64,000 bases of DNA, taken from Bromus sterilis. Lineage: Eukaryota; Streptophyta; Magnoliopsida; Poales; Poaceae. Under the pieces are notes generated by a model, which worked only from the letters and a program-made list of their open reading frames with translations, was not told the DNA's origin and made no database searches. The stretch covers positions 5,022,001 through 5,086,000 of the forward strand of contig OX465598.1 of the NCBI GenBank assembly GCA_950022295.1, in the 5' to 3' direction. The translations under genes and the position numbers were made by a program. Shown piece by piece: positions 21,450-31,665 of the stretch (the first letter of the stretch is position 1; every line of letters starts with the position of its first letter).

Positions 21450-22344
21450 GGGCCAGTTCTTTTGCAGCTTCTAGGGGCTTATTGTCAAAATAAGCCAAAC
21501 ACTCAAAAGAACTCGTTTAGAGAAGCCAGCTTAGCTTATTTCCACCGTCCTTTTCTTCACGATGGGAAAAAGCTGGGGGGAGGCAGCTTCTCTCGGCTTC
21601 CCGCAGCGGCCACTTGAAAATGAACCGGTATACCCACTCACCCTCCCACTTGCACAAAACTACGAAGGAAATGCAATTGCCCTCAACCCACAGATCCCTC
21701 TCGTCCCTCTCCTCCCGCACCCCTCCGCCACCGAACGCGCCTCCCGCCGCCACCGAGCACGCCTCCCGCCGCCGCCGCAGACCGAGCTCAACTCCGGCGG
21801 CCGACGTCCTACTCAGGCGGGAAGACCCCGTTCCCCCTCCCCTCCTCCCAGTCCTTAGCCATGGTTCCTCCTCCGCCGCCACGATCTGCTCTGCCCCCAC
21901 CCCGCTCCTCTGCTAGTCGACGCGGATCGGTCCAGCCGACGCTCAACTCCGGCGACTCCGGCGGGAGGACCCCGTTCTCCCTCCCCTCCTCCCAGTCCTT
22001 GGCCATGGTTCCTCCTCCACCGCCACGATCTGCTCTGCCCCCACCCCGCTCCTCTGCTAGTCGACGCGGATCGGTCCAGCCGACGCTCAACTCCGGCGAC
22101 TCCGGCGGGAGGACCCCGTTCCCCCTCCCTTCCTCCCAGTCCTTGGCCATGGTTCCTCTTCCACCCCGCTGCTGCTATAAGGGGCATAACAGATTTTTCA
22201 CTGATCATACCACAGATAAGCTGAAAAATAGGCCCTGAAAAGAACTGGCTAGCTTATTATTTAGAGCTTATTTTGACAGCAGCTTATCTGCAGCTTATAC
22301 ACACCGCAGCTTATGCATAAGCCGATGCTCAAAAGAACTGGCCC
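21450..22344. mobile_element. PIF/Harbinger-like non-autonomous element with repeat cargo
   Basis: TTA flanks both ends (21447-21449, 22345-22347). The ends are exact inverted copies of GGGCCAGTTCTTTTG. AGCTTAT-type words (AGCTTATTTT, AGCTTATCTGCAGCTTAT) recur near the ends. The centre is a GC-rich block with a 144-bp tandem repeat. It shares termini with the element at 11195-12149. No transposase is seen, so mobility would need an autonomous partner. Confidence 0.75.
21859..22158. repeat. 144-bp tandem repeat inside the Harbinger-like element
   Basis: CCATGGTTCCTCYTCC starts at 21859, 22003 and 22147, an exact 144-bp period with two full units and a partial third. A diverged partial unit precedes them (about 21789-21858). 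Because 144 is a multiple of three, several frames stay open and give proline/serine-rich or glycine-rich repeats. These are probably not genes. Confidence 0.9.
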
Positions 22345-22378
22345 TTAGTGGGTTAGTTTCACTAGGCGATAGGTTCCC

Positions 22379-22461
22379 TTACAACCAAACATGGCCTAAA
22401 TGGGGTACGATGGATGGATTTCTCTTAAATAGTAGGATAATCAATCTCTATGAAAAATGGT
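22379..22461. repeat. Direct repeat of DMP downstream sequence, proximal copy
   Basis: This copy lies 57-139 bp beyond the DMP stop codon, in the likely 3' UTR or terminator region. It pairs with 20962-21046. Confidence 0.85.
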
Positions 22462-22517
22462 AAAAGAAGAGGGGGTAAAAATAGAATTAACTCTGCTTGC
22501 TTGTTTTCTTCATCTAG

Positions 22518-23288
22518 CTAGGTGCTAGGACGACATATATGAGCATTGCATGCTGGGCATACACTTGAAGTTTGAGGCTGATCTGCAGGAGTGGAAGACG
22601 ATGGATCGATTTTGGTGGCGGTGTCGATGTTCTTGTCACTGTTTAGATCGTTGCTTCCGATGAAATTCCTTTTGCTGGGGAAGATGGTGAAGACAAGGCT
22701 GGAGAAGACGGCCATTCCGAGGGGGAGGTTCTTGAGCAGCTGCTGGGTGTCGGTGCCGGCGTCGGGGAAGAAGCAGTTCTGGAGGCCGACGTCGCTGAAG
22801 ACCATGGTGAGGAAGACGACGACGGTGAGGAAAGCGTGGACGAGGTCGCGCTTCTTAAGGCCGCGCTTGTTGAGCTCCGGTCGAATGCTCTTGAACATCG
22901 CCTCCTCTTCTTCCTTCGAGAGGTTGAAGACGTTGAGGCGGCCGAAGATGGCCATGCCGTAGTAGACCTTGCCGTCGTGGAGCACGGTGTCGGTGAGGGC
23001 GAAGAAGATGCAGGAGGCGGCGAGGGAGATGACGAGGCCGAGCGTGATCCACCAGTTGGAGGGGTAGCACTTGCCCTGGTTGCTGAAGGAGGGCGCCAGC
23101 ATCTGGTACGCCATGACGGACCCCGTCGGCAGAAGCTGCGCCAGGTTCGCCGACACCGACAGCACCTTCTGGTTCACCGGCGTCTTGCCCTCATCTGCTG
23201 GTGGTGCTGGGGCACTGCTGTTATTCGCAGCGTTGACGGCAATGGCAACCTCGTTGCCGCCGGCTTGCTGTGCTGCCGGCGTTGCCAT
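22518..23288 (-). CDS. DMP (DUF679) four-helix membrane protein
   Basis: An intact single-exon gene of 256 codons. The family signature is clear: SVSANLAQLLPTGSVMAYQM (residues 44-63), then SNQGKCYPSNWWITL, ALTDTVLHDGKVYYGMA, VHAFLTVVVFLTM, SDVGLQNCFFPDAGTD and LLKNLPLGMAVF. Four membrane segments are visible at about 43-65, 79-99, 149-169 and 184-204. The N-terminal 40 residues are Ala/Pro-rich and probably cytosolic. The C-terminal 45 residues are polar and end in a CPAC-containing tail. DMP proteins are endomembrane or plasma-membrane proteins linked to membrane remodelling and senescence, and some members act in sperm-egg fusion. Which branch this one belongs to cannot be told by eye. Most DMP genes lack introns, as here. 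A Stowaway MITE sits about 90 bp upstream. Confidence 0.95.
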   Translation of the reverse strand: MATPAAQQAGGNEVAIAVNAANNSSAPAPPADEGKTPVNQKVLSVSANLAQLLPTGSVMAYQMLAPSFSNQGKCYPSNWWITLGLVISLAASCIFFALTDTVLHDGKVYYGMAIFGRLNVFNLSKEEEEAMFKSIRPELNKRGLKKRDLVHAFLTVVVFLTMVFSDVGLQNCFFPDAGTDTQQLLKNLPLGMAVFSSLVFTIFPSKRNFIGSNDLNSDKNIDTATKIDPSSSTPADQPQTSSVCPACNAHICRPST

Positions 23289-23376
23289 CTCTTTTCTGTT
23301 TGCGCTGATCCCTACTACTACCTTGGAGCTTGGATAGGGGATGCTTATTGGTGTTATTTGTACTTACAATCTTGCA

Positions 23377-23484
23377 TACTCCCTCCGTTTCATATTAAAC
23401 GACCCTCAAATAGATGTATCTAGTATTAAAATATGTCTAGATGCATCTATTTATGAGTCATCTAATATGGAACGGAGGGAGTAC
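23377..23484. mobile_element. Stowaway MITE upstream of the DMP gene
   Basis: TACTCCCTCCGTTTCATATT at the left and ATATGGAACGGAGGGAGTA at the right are inverted ends. Inside, ATAGATGTATCTAGTATTAA pairs loosely with its reverse. It lies about 90-195 bp upstream of the DMP start codon, so it could affect the promoter. Confidence 0.9.
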
Positions 23485-24055
23485 ATGATAAGCATTGCAT
23501 GCCGGCCTTGTCATTGTTAATGCGAATGCTTGTCGCACGCACGAACAGTCCAATTTGTGATGGATCGATGACGATGCTTTCGAACCATCTAAAAAACGTG
23601 TAACTTGGTGCAACGCCAACTTGCAGTTATGTGTCGCTGGATCCACAACTTACGCGCCATTGTACGTAGGACTAAATTTGAATTGTAAAACGCGCGCACC
23701 ATCTCAGTGAAGACTTCGTCACACGATTCGTTTTTCGGTCCAATGCCAACGCTACCCTTCAGAAAATGCGCAAGTTACCCTAAAAAAAATGTGCAAGTTG
23801 TGCAATGCCAACCAGCTAATCATGGAAGAGGCTCCATTTCTTTACGACCAAATTTATGTCGACTGTAAGTCTTGTAAACATATATCGTTAAATTCATACA
23901 CAACTAGCTGCATTATTGCACCAAATAAATATACAAGTTTATTCAGGTGACTCAAAGTTCATCATCATCATTTTTCTTATTTTAAGGTAGAATCAATCAC
24001 CTTAAATCACAAAGTATTAAAACTAAACTTAACCACAATTGTTTGGAGGTACAGA
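23485..24055. other. Intergenic sequence upstream of DMP
   Basis: No gene or repeat was recognised, apart from AT-rich stretches at 23880-24040. Confidence 0.45.
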
Positions 24056-24223
24056 CAGTGGCGGAGCTACAACAGGAAAGCTGGGCGGGCCAAACTTAAG
24101 CTATTGTTGGTAAACTGTTGTAGCTTTATGTGCTTGTGGACAGATCCTATGTATAAAATTTTAGTTTACAGGAAAGTTGGGCGGGCTATGGCCTGGTTTG
24201 GCCCTGACGTAGCTCCGCCAGTG
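24056..24223. mobile_element. hAT-like MITE
   Basis: CAGTGGCGGAGCTAC at the left and GTAGCTCCGCCAGTG at the right form almost perfect inverted ends on a 168-bp element. An internal near-repeat, GGAAAGYTGGGCGGGC, appears twice. The 8-bp flanks share only GGTAC, so the duplication has decayed. Confidence 0.75.
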
Positions 24224-25087
24224 GGGGTACGGATTTGAGCAATTGCACCATTTTTTTTTTATGTGAGCAATTGCATCTATAACATACGCTGAAGTTTGCA
24301 TTGTAATTTGGACTAGACGTCGATAAGGGTCGGCCTAGGGCCAGGGCCAGGAGGGCTGCCTTATCTAGCCCACATCACTTAACTTATAGCGCTCCTTGGC
24401 CCAGCCTAGTCATTTCTTGCCCGGTTTCTAAGCCAGTCCCTAGATGTCAATTCACACTCTAGTCTTAGAAATGCAACTGAGATGTTAAAAACAAATAAAA
24501 ATTCTCAATAGACACATATCTACCAGTCTAATGTGTACTAAAAGCACAAATATTTACAGAGAATGTAAATAAGTGCTAGAAATTCTTTGTAAAAGAAAAT
24601 ATTTGGTCCTTGAATTGGTACAACGGTGGATAAACCCTTTATTAGTAGATCATGGATTTTATATTTGTGTAAATGTATTTAAACAAGTTATACCTGTTAG
24701 ATCTAATTAAACATACCTAAACCTTATTCCCATAATTATAACTAAATCAATCACATTCATATTGATTCATTAGATATACATAACCCAAGAAGTGGTATTT
24801 AAGCGCTATGTCAACCAAAAAAGGTGCTCCCACAAAATGAAAAAAATGAAAAAAGGAAAACCGCAAACAGAACAATGAAAACTGAAAGAAAAAAAAAGGA
24901 CCAACCAATACTTTTTTTTGAGAAACACCAAACCAGTACATGTAGTGAAGCTAGCGAGCGAATTGAGTAATGGCCAGCCCTATATGTACACGCCTTCAGG
25001 TGAGACTGATGTTATTATTGCTATAAACTGCATATAGCACTTGCTATAAGCGAAACCTTATATGCCGAAATCACTAAATTGAAGTGT
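24224..25087. other. Intergenic sequence
   Basis: AT-rich. No gene, RNA or inverted-repeat element was recognised with confidence. Confidence 0.45.
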
Positions 25088-25515
25088 ACCCTCCGAGGAG
25101 GTCACTCCTCCTCTCTCCTAGTGCGACAAGTATCGTGTTGTGGTGTGTTTCGTTTTTGTTAATCCCATCGCGTTCAACACGTGTCGAGTGAAGGGAGTTT
25201 CCATGTTTATTGTTTTTCAGCCACGAGCGTAGCCACAAGGACGACCCAGGCGCAACCACAACCACAAGGCGCAGGCACAGGTGTAGCCACAACCACAATG
25301 TGCAACAACATGCACAACCACAACCACAAGCATAGCCACGGGGGCAGCCAGAAGCACAATCACAAGTGCAACCGCGGCCACAGCCACAGGCGCAACCATA
25401 GTTCGCGTGCAGCCAAAGTTTTTGCTTCACGCGGGAGCGCCCAAAATGCGACACGTGACGGATTTTGAATGCACCAAAAGTGACCTCTGTGACTGCTCTC
25501 GAGAGGGTACCCTCT
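25088..25515 (-). repeat. Hexamer-rich repeat family, copy 2 (inverted)
   Basis: The core (about 25220-25415) is a degenerate array of CAACCACAACCACAA-type words. It lies between arms ending GTACCCTCCGAGGAGG on the left and GAGAGGGTACCCTCTAG on the right, which are inverted relatives. Arm words GACACGTGTCG-like and GTGACCTC match copy 1. The plus-strand frame reads HNHNHKHSHGG, a low-complexity artefact. Confidence 0.75.
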
Positions 25516-26285
25516 AGTTAGTTTCTCTCACTATGAGCGCACCCGTGATCTCACTGAAGCACATATCAATTGGGCCGGCTCATTCTATCATTGATCAGTT
25601 TGCTCTCTAACAGTTTGCTCTCTACCATTTCTATTCTTGTTTGTGGTCTTTTATAGAAAATGTCTCTTATTTTTTAGTAGAATGTTTTAAAACTATATGA
25701 AAATTAGGAAACAATATTTTTGAAAATACTTTAGTGTGTATTTCATAAAACATTTAATTTTATATTAAAAAAAGTTTACCATGTATTAGAAAAATGTTGG
25801 ATGCATATTTAGAAAATTGTCTTCTTATAAATTTAAAGAGTTAATCGTATATTAACAAACCATCATTATATATGATAAGAAATTCAAAATATAATATAAA
25901 AAGCGTTCATTGTGTGTTTAAAAAATTTCATTTTATACAAAAATGTTTGATATATATTTACAAAAATGTGCAATGTATATTACTAACAATTTATTATATT
26001 AAAAAATGTTCACCATATACAGGAAACAATGTTCATCATGTACTAATTTTACCATGATATAATTTTTTTTTGAATAAGGCCTGAAAATAAACATAAAAAT
26101 ATGAAACAAAATTTGAAAAGAACCATAAATAGAAAACACAAAATGGAAAATAAACAAAATAATATAATAAAAAACGAAGCAACAAAGGAGGCTGCTGCAA
26201 CCTGGGCTGGCCTACCAGGAGTAGCTGCGTGCGGCGGGGGCGTAGCCTCGTCTCTCCTTTGCCACTCCCAAGCGCGCACATTTTA
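25516..26285. other. AT-rich degenerate repeat sequence
   Basis: Recurrent words such as AAAAATGTT, TTCATT and ATATATTTA resemble AT-rich internal parts of Triticeae transposons. No gene was recognised. Confidence 0.45.
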
Positions 26286-26615
26286 CTTCGAGAGCAACTA
26301 GTACTTTTCATGCGTTTAGAAACTGCCATATATCGTGTTTTGATCGTATTCGCATGAAGCAAAAACTATGGTAGCGCCTGTGATTGCGCTTGTAGTTGTA
26401 TTGTAGCTGCGAGTGAACTATGGCTGCATGCTATGGTTGTAGCTGTACCAGTGGTTGTATCTACGCCCGTGTCTAGACAACCAGAAATATGAAAACTCTC
26501 CCCCTCAACATATATCGACCGGAGAGGGCACTAAAAAAACCCAAACGCAACACAACACGATACTTGTCAGACTAGAAACGCGAGCGAATGATCTCTGCGG
26601 AGGATACCTGGCCTC
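26286..26615 (+). repeat. Hexamer-rich repeat family, copy 3
   Basis: The left arm starts CTCGAGAGCAACTAGTACTT and includes GCATGAAGCAAAAACTATGG. A shorter, more degraded GTGGTTG-type core follows (26370-26465). The right arm includes CACAACACGATACTTGTC and CTGCGGAGGATACC. The order matches copies 1 and 2. Confidence 0.65.
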
Positions 26616-27536
26616 CAGATAGTGATTTCGCTCCTAAACACTTATTGTCAGCGCACAAACAAATGCTCGCTTATCCCCTTGCAATCTTATTTTGCTTGCC
26701 TTTATTTTTTGTGCAACTTCGTTGTTTGGAGAAATACATGGCTATTGATTTTTTAAAATTAATATGTTCCCATACCAAAAAAAGTTGTTTATATGATTTT
26801 TTTGTGAATTCTAAAGAAGTTTTGAGTTTGAAAAAATCATCAATTTTTTACATTTTTTTAGAATTCAGATAAAAAATTAATTTTTGGGGAGTTTAAAACA
26901 TAACTAAAATTAAAAATTTAGAAATTTTAATTTTAAAATGAAAATGAAAATAAATAAATAACTAGAAAGAATGTAGAAAAACCCAAAAAAACTTGTTGAA
27001 CTTGGTGGTATGAGTTTGAAAAATAAATAAATTCTGGCGAAACAAATGCTATAAAAAAGATTTGTATTGTATTATAAGATTCGTTAGTAGTAGTTTGCAA
27101 ATACGCTTCGTCGGTAACACTTTATATATGTCTATTATCTAAAAAGTAAAAAAAAATCTCTTATATGAATGCCTTTGGCTCCGGTTTTCGTTCAACCTTT
27201 CATGTTTTCCGTAAGCCTCATTTCTTAAAATATACTTTAATTGTCCTACTTTTCATTAAGTGCTTAAATAAATTTATGTTGTTAATTAATAAATTAAGAT
27301 AGAATATTGATATATGTATTTAAAAATTTACATTCATATCAAAAGGTAAATCAAAGCTAACATATAAGAATATTTATTTCTCGTTGTAACGCACTAACAA
27401 TTATATAGAGTTAATGTTCGGGTTATTGCTTATTGTTATTGTATCGATCGATGGCGATAAGAGATTAATCAATTTTAATCGGTTGATTATTTATCAACAA
27501 GTGTTTTTGTAAATCAAAGGGATTAATTCTGTAGAA
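26616..27536. other. AT-rich spacer
   Basis: Very AT-rich. The plus-strand open frame at 26588-26872 is a leucine/phenylalanine-rich composition artefact. Near 27460-27490 the words GATTAATC and TTAATCGG appear, as also at 30.3, 31.4 and 32.1 kb. Confidence 0.45.
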
Positions 27537-27545
27537 TAGCATAAT

Positions 27546-28660
27546 GAGAGAATTCCTTATTTGACACTGCCTTAAAATTTAATTCCTTATTTGACACCGA
27601 AAAGTTTTTTGTTTCCTATATGACATACAGTATAGTCTTAAATTTCTTTACCTATATAACACTCTAGTGCATATTGTTCACAAACGGTGTTAGAAAAGAT
27701 TCTTTAGCCCCTGATGCATAATGTGATCAGAAATTTATACCGGATAATCTCTATTGTATTAAATTAAAGGACACTGATATTTGAAAATTATTGTGTTTTT
27801 ATTAACAGTACCGAACGACGTCTTTTCTTTCTTTCACGCGATTTTTTTCATGTACGTACAAATCAATCTACTAACTGCAAACCGAACAAGTAGCAAACAG
27901 GTGAAAAAAAAACCCTAAAATCTGTACGTATATGTGTAAAACATACAGGCAAAAAACAATGAAAATCATCATCTTTGTGTTTCTCAGTTTCGCATTAATA
28001 TATATATATATATATAATTAACTAGTAACTTGTTCTTCAAACATAGAAGCAAACTAGCCAAGTTGGTTGTTGCTTCAGGATTATATAAAAATACAATGTC
28101 AATAGTATAGATGATAAATAATTCATGAATGGGTCGCATACTGAGATTAGAAAGAACTAGTTTTAGGTGTTAGCTAGCTTCATCCGGCGGCCGGCACGCT
28201 ACTGGACGAGGTCATGCAAGGATGTGATCGCCTGCAGGCGTTAGCTCCGGTAGACAGGACAGCGCGTTGTTGGCGACACATGTCGGCGGGCTTGGACGTG
28301 CGCAGGAACTCGTTCGGGATGGTGTCGATGGCTGTCATAATTTGATTTAAAGTGCACAAAAACTCGTTCGTTCGTGCGCAAGAAAGAAAAGGCATCATTC
28401 GATACTGTTATTAAAAATACAACAGTTGTTAAATATTAGTGTCCTTTAATTTAATACAGTAAAGATTATCTCGTATAAATTTTTGGTCACATTATGTATC
28501 AGGGGCAGCAGAGTTTTTTCTAACACCGTTTGTGAACAAAATGCACTAGAATGTCATATAGGAAAAAAATTAAGACTAGATGTCATATAGGGAACAAAAA
28601 ACTTTTCGGTGTTAAATAAAGAATGAGATTTTAAGTCAGTATCAAATAAGAAATTCTCTC
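27546..28660. mobile_element. Non-autonomous MULE with about 260-bp TIRs and 9-bp TSD
   Basis: TAGCATAAT (27537-27545) and TAGCATAGT (28661-28669) flank the element as a 9-bp duplication with one mismatch. The left arm (27546-27805) starts GAGAGAATTCCTTATTTGAC and the right arm in reverse starts GAGAGAATTTCTTATTTGA. They stay collinear through CACCGAAAAGTTTTTTGTT, CACAAACGGTGTTAGAAAA and AATTAAAGGACACT. This is typical of Mutator-like elements. The centre has a GC-rich patch (28175-28330) with a minus-strand frame of 72 codons but no known domain, so it may be a captured fragment. Confidence 0.85.
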
Positions 28661-28968
28661 TAGCATAGTAGCCTGATACAATCTGACCAGAGAATAGAGT
28701 TAATACCACAGTGATTCCACTTGAGGAATAGAGGAAGGAAGTAGGTGACTGCTGTTGGAGGAAGAGGAATGTAGCAAGGTGTGGTGTGAGGTCCGTCGAT
28801 ATTTTGAACATTATGTTGAAAGCATAAAAAATAGAAAAGTTATACTATATACTGAATTTCCACCCAATTAAAACTCCTCCGAGGAGGCACTAGGTTGCCT
28901 AGGCTGGGGTAGCATCCGTAAATCTGACGCCAAGTAACCAAATGCCCCCTCACTCACGTCTAGTCTAA

Positions 28969-29242
28969 GGCTGATCACAATGAGAAATAACTTAGGATAG
29001 TAACATGCTCAAATTACTAGTCTATATTACTAACTTCACAACGAAAAATAATTTCAAAGTAGTAACATAGATGACCTTATTTATTGGCTTATAGACTCAT
29101 TTTATCTTGAGAAGAGTGATGTAATGGTAACTAGCTAAGTTATTCTATTTGCCTTTCACCTCATTAATTAGCTGCCACATCATATATATTTTCTTAGGTG
29201 GCATCTATGTTACTACTGAAGTTACTCCTACCGTGACAAACC
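28969..29242. mobile_element. Tourist/Harbinger-like MITE with proven TAA duplication
   Basis: TAA at 28966-28968 and 29243-29245 flanks the element. The ends are GGCTGATCACAATGAGAA and, in reverse, GGTTTGTCACGGTAGGAG. The second copy of the surrounding duplication reads GTCTAGTCTAAGCCAGG at 30954-30970, the empty site with a single TAA. That fixes the boundaries. Confidence 0.9.
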
Positions 29243-29659
29243 TAAGCCAGGTATAGCTTGACCTCACCTCTATCGCCATGGGGTCAACTCCTGGCCTAGT
29301 ATTGTAGAATATTGCTTTTTTTGCTTGTTCATCTATTTTTCGTGTTTTCATTTTTTTCCTATTTTACTTCATTCCTCGTCAACTTTTTGTGGTTTTCTTT
29401 GTTTCTTCACTTTTCTTCCATTGTTTTATTCGGCTATTCTATTTTCTACCCTTTTAATACGATTTCTTTGGTGTTTCTAAATCCCTAATTTTATGTTTAA
29501 TGAATTTCTACTTTTAGAAAAAGTATATTCTTAGTGTACACATGGAATATTTTCTTTATAAGCTTTGATCTTTTTTTAAATTATGTATGTTTTTTAATTT
29601 ATTTTCATTTTAGAAAATACATGTTAAAACTTTTTCAAATAAATCTTAAAATTTATTAA

Positions 29660-30268
29660 TCTATCATACCTAAATAGTTCATTCCCACTATCTTATTTAT
29701 CTTGACATGGAAGCATGCCACATCATCACATAATTATGGATGGGATAAGGTCCACTTCAACATTCAATCATGCATGAGACAAGACCTACCACCTCATGCA
29801 ACCATTCATGGAAAATAGTTTTCATTCTACTACTATACTTATATTCAATAAATATTTTATAACTATACATAATCAAATATAATAAGTTGTATTCCCTCCG
29901 TTTCTTTTTACTTCGCATATAAGATTTGGTCAAAGTCAAATTTGATAAAGTTTGACTAAATTTATATTAAAAAGTATCAACATCTACAACATCAAAGTTA
30001 TACGATATGAAAATTAATATCATGATGCTTCTAATGATATTGGTTTCATATTGTGGATGTTGATAGATTTTTCTATAAAAGTGGTCAAACTTTATCAAGT
30101 TTGACTTTGACCAAATCTTATATGCCGAGTAAAAAGAAACGGAGGGAGTATGTATTTCAAAATTTTGGTTCATGTGTTATTAGCCTAAATATTTACAAGT
30201 CACATAATCAAATCTTATTGAAATATACGGCAACCGATTCCCGTAGCAACGCGCGGGGTATCATCTAG
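29660..30268 (+). mobile_element. Short Helitron with paralogous empty site
   Basis: The element starts TCTATCATACC after A and ends ATCATCTAG before T, the TC...CTRR structure and A/T insertion of Helitrons. A short GC hairpin (CCCG...CGCGGG) lies about 10 bp before the 3' end. The paralogous copy at about 31365-31380 reads TTTATTAATTGCGATC without the insert, which supports precise insertion between A and T without duplication. A Stowaway MITE is nested inside, leaving about 348 bp of Helitron. It has no coding capacity. Confidence 0.85.
29890..30150. mobile_element. Stowaway MITE nested in the Helitron
   Basis: TATTCCCTCCGTTTCTTTTT and AAAAAGAAACGGAGGGAGTA are inverted ends with TA edges. 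The arms continue inward with TTTGGTCAAAGTCAAA and TTTGACTTTGACCAAA, as in many grass Stowaway copies. Length is 261 bp. Confidence 0.95.
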
Positions 30269-31665
30269 TTGCAATCAATGTTTAGGCAATCGAGAACTGC
30301 TTGGTCAGCTGAAGAGTAGGGATTAGTCGTAAATCAACTAATTAATCGGAATAAATCCGTCGATCTTTAATCAGTCATTTTTTTATAAAACTCATATTTC
30401 CAATGTTGATACCAAATTTTGTGCACGCAAATATGTGTATCCTTTGATGAAATATGAAAGCAACCACAATGCACCATTTCTTTGATATGCAAAATGGAAA
30501 AGCTAATAAAAATTGTGAGAATCACAACGGTAATGACGTGCTGACATGTTGGTTGCCTTTTATTCTATACCCAAGCAGGGAGAGATCATGAGTGAAGCCA
30601 GTTCTCCATTTTGCAAAGATTGTCTCTCATGTTTTGGCTATTTTTCCAATTTCTACCAGGTCGGTCCCAGCCAATTTATCAACGACTTTCTGATAAATCG
30701 GCTGTTAGATCGATAAATCGCCCAAAACGACAAACATGAACGAAAATCACTTATCTTATGGTGGCCACCCCAATTCACGATAAATCAGTCGATAATTTAA
30801 ACATTGTGTAGAATACATAAAAAATAGCAATTTGTATACTATAGATTCAATTTCCACCCAATTAAACCTCCTCTGGGGAGGTACTAGGTTGCCTAGGCTG
30901 GGATAGCATCCATAAATCTGGAGGCCAAGTAACCAAATGCACCCTCACTCACGTCTAGTCTAAGCCAGGTATAGCTTGACCTCGCCTCTATCGCCATGGG
31001 GTCAACTCCCGGCCTAGTATTGTTGCATTTTTTTTTTCGCTTGTTCATCTATTTTTCGTGTTTTCCTTTTTTTCTTCTATTTTACTTCATTCCTCATCAA
31101 TTTTCCGGGTTTTCTTTGTTTCTTCACTTTTCTTCCACTGTTTTATTCGGCTATTTTTATTTTCCACCCTTTTAATAGGATTTCTGTGGTATTTTTAAAT
31201 CACTATTTTTGTTTTTAATGAATTTCTACTTTTAGACAAAGTATATTCTTAGTGTACACATGGAATATTTTCCTTATAAGCTTTGATCATTTTTTACATT
31301 ATGTATGTTTATTTAATTTATTTTAATTTTAGCAAATATATGTTAAAACTTTTTCTGGTATTTATTAATTGCGATCAACGGTTAGGCAATCGGTAATCGG
31401 GAACTGCTTGGTCAGCTGTAGAGTAGGGATTAATCGTAAATCAACCGATTAATCGGAATAAATGCGTCGATCTTTAATTAGTCAATTTTTTAATAAAACT
31501 CATATTCCCAATGTTGATATCAAATTTTGTGCACATAAATATGTGTATCCTTTGATGAAATATGGAAGCAACCACAATGCACTACTTCTTTGATATGAAA
31601 AATAGAAAAGCTAATAAAAATTGTAAGAATCACAACGGTAATGACATGCTGACATGTTGGTTGCC

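Larger units (their letters stand above)
28843..31665. repeat. Tandem segmental duplication with TE-disrupted first copy
   Basis: Copy 1 occupies about 28843-29659 plus 30269-30570. Copy 2 occupies about 30820-31665. Both run in the same order: CAATTTCCACCCAATTAAA-like start, GGTTGCCTAGGCTGGG, CCATGGGGTCAACTCC, TTCCACTGTTTTATTCGGCT-like block, GTTAGGCAATCG, GAACTGCTTGGTCAGCTG, ATGTGTATCCTTTGATGAAA, CGGTAATGACRTGCTGACAT. Copy 1 carries two insertions missing from copy 2: a TAA-flanked MITE and a Helitron. The duplicated unit is non-coding and of unknown class. Confidence 0.85.

Noticed and set aside
25074..25468. His- or Cys-rich proteins on both strands
   Set aside because: They are translations of the CAACCAC hexamer array. 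Metal-binding appearance follows from the repeat alone.
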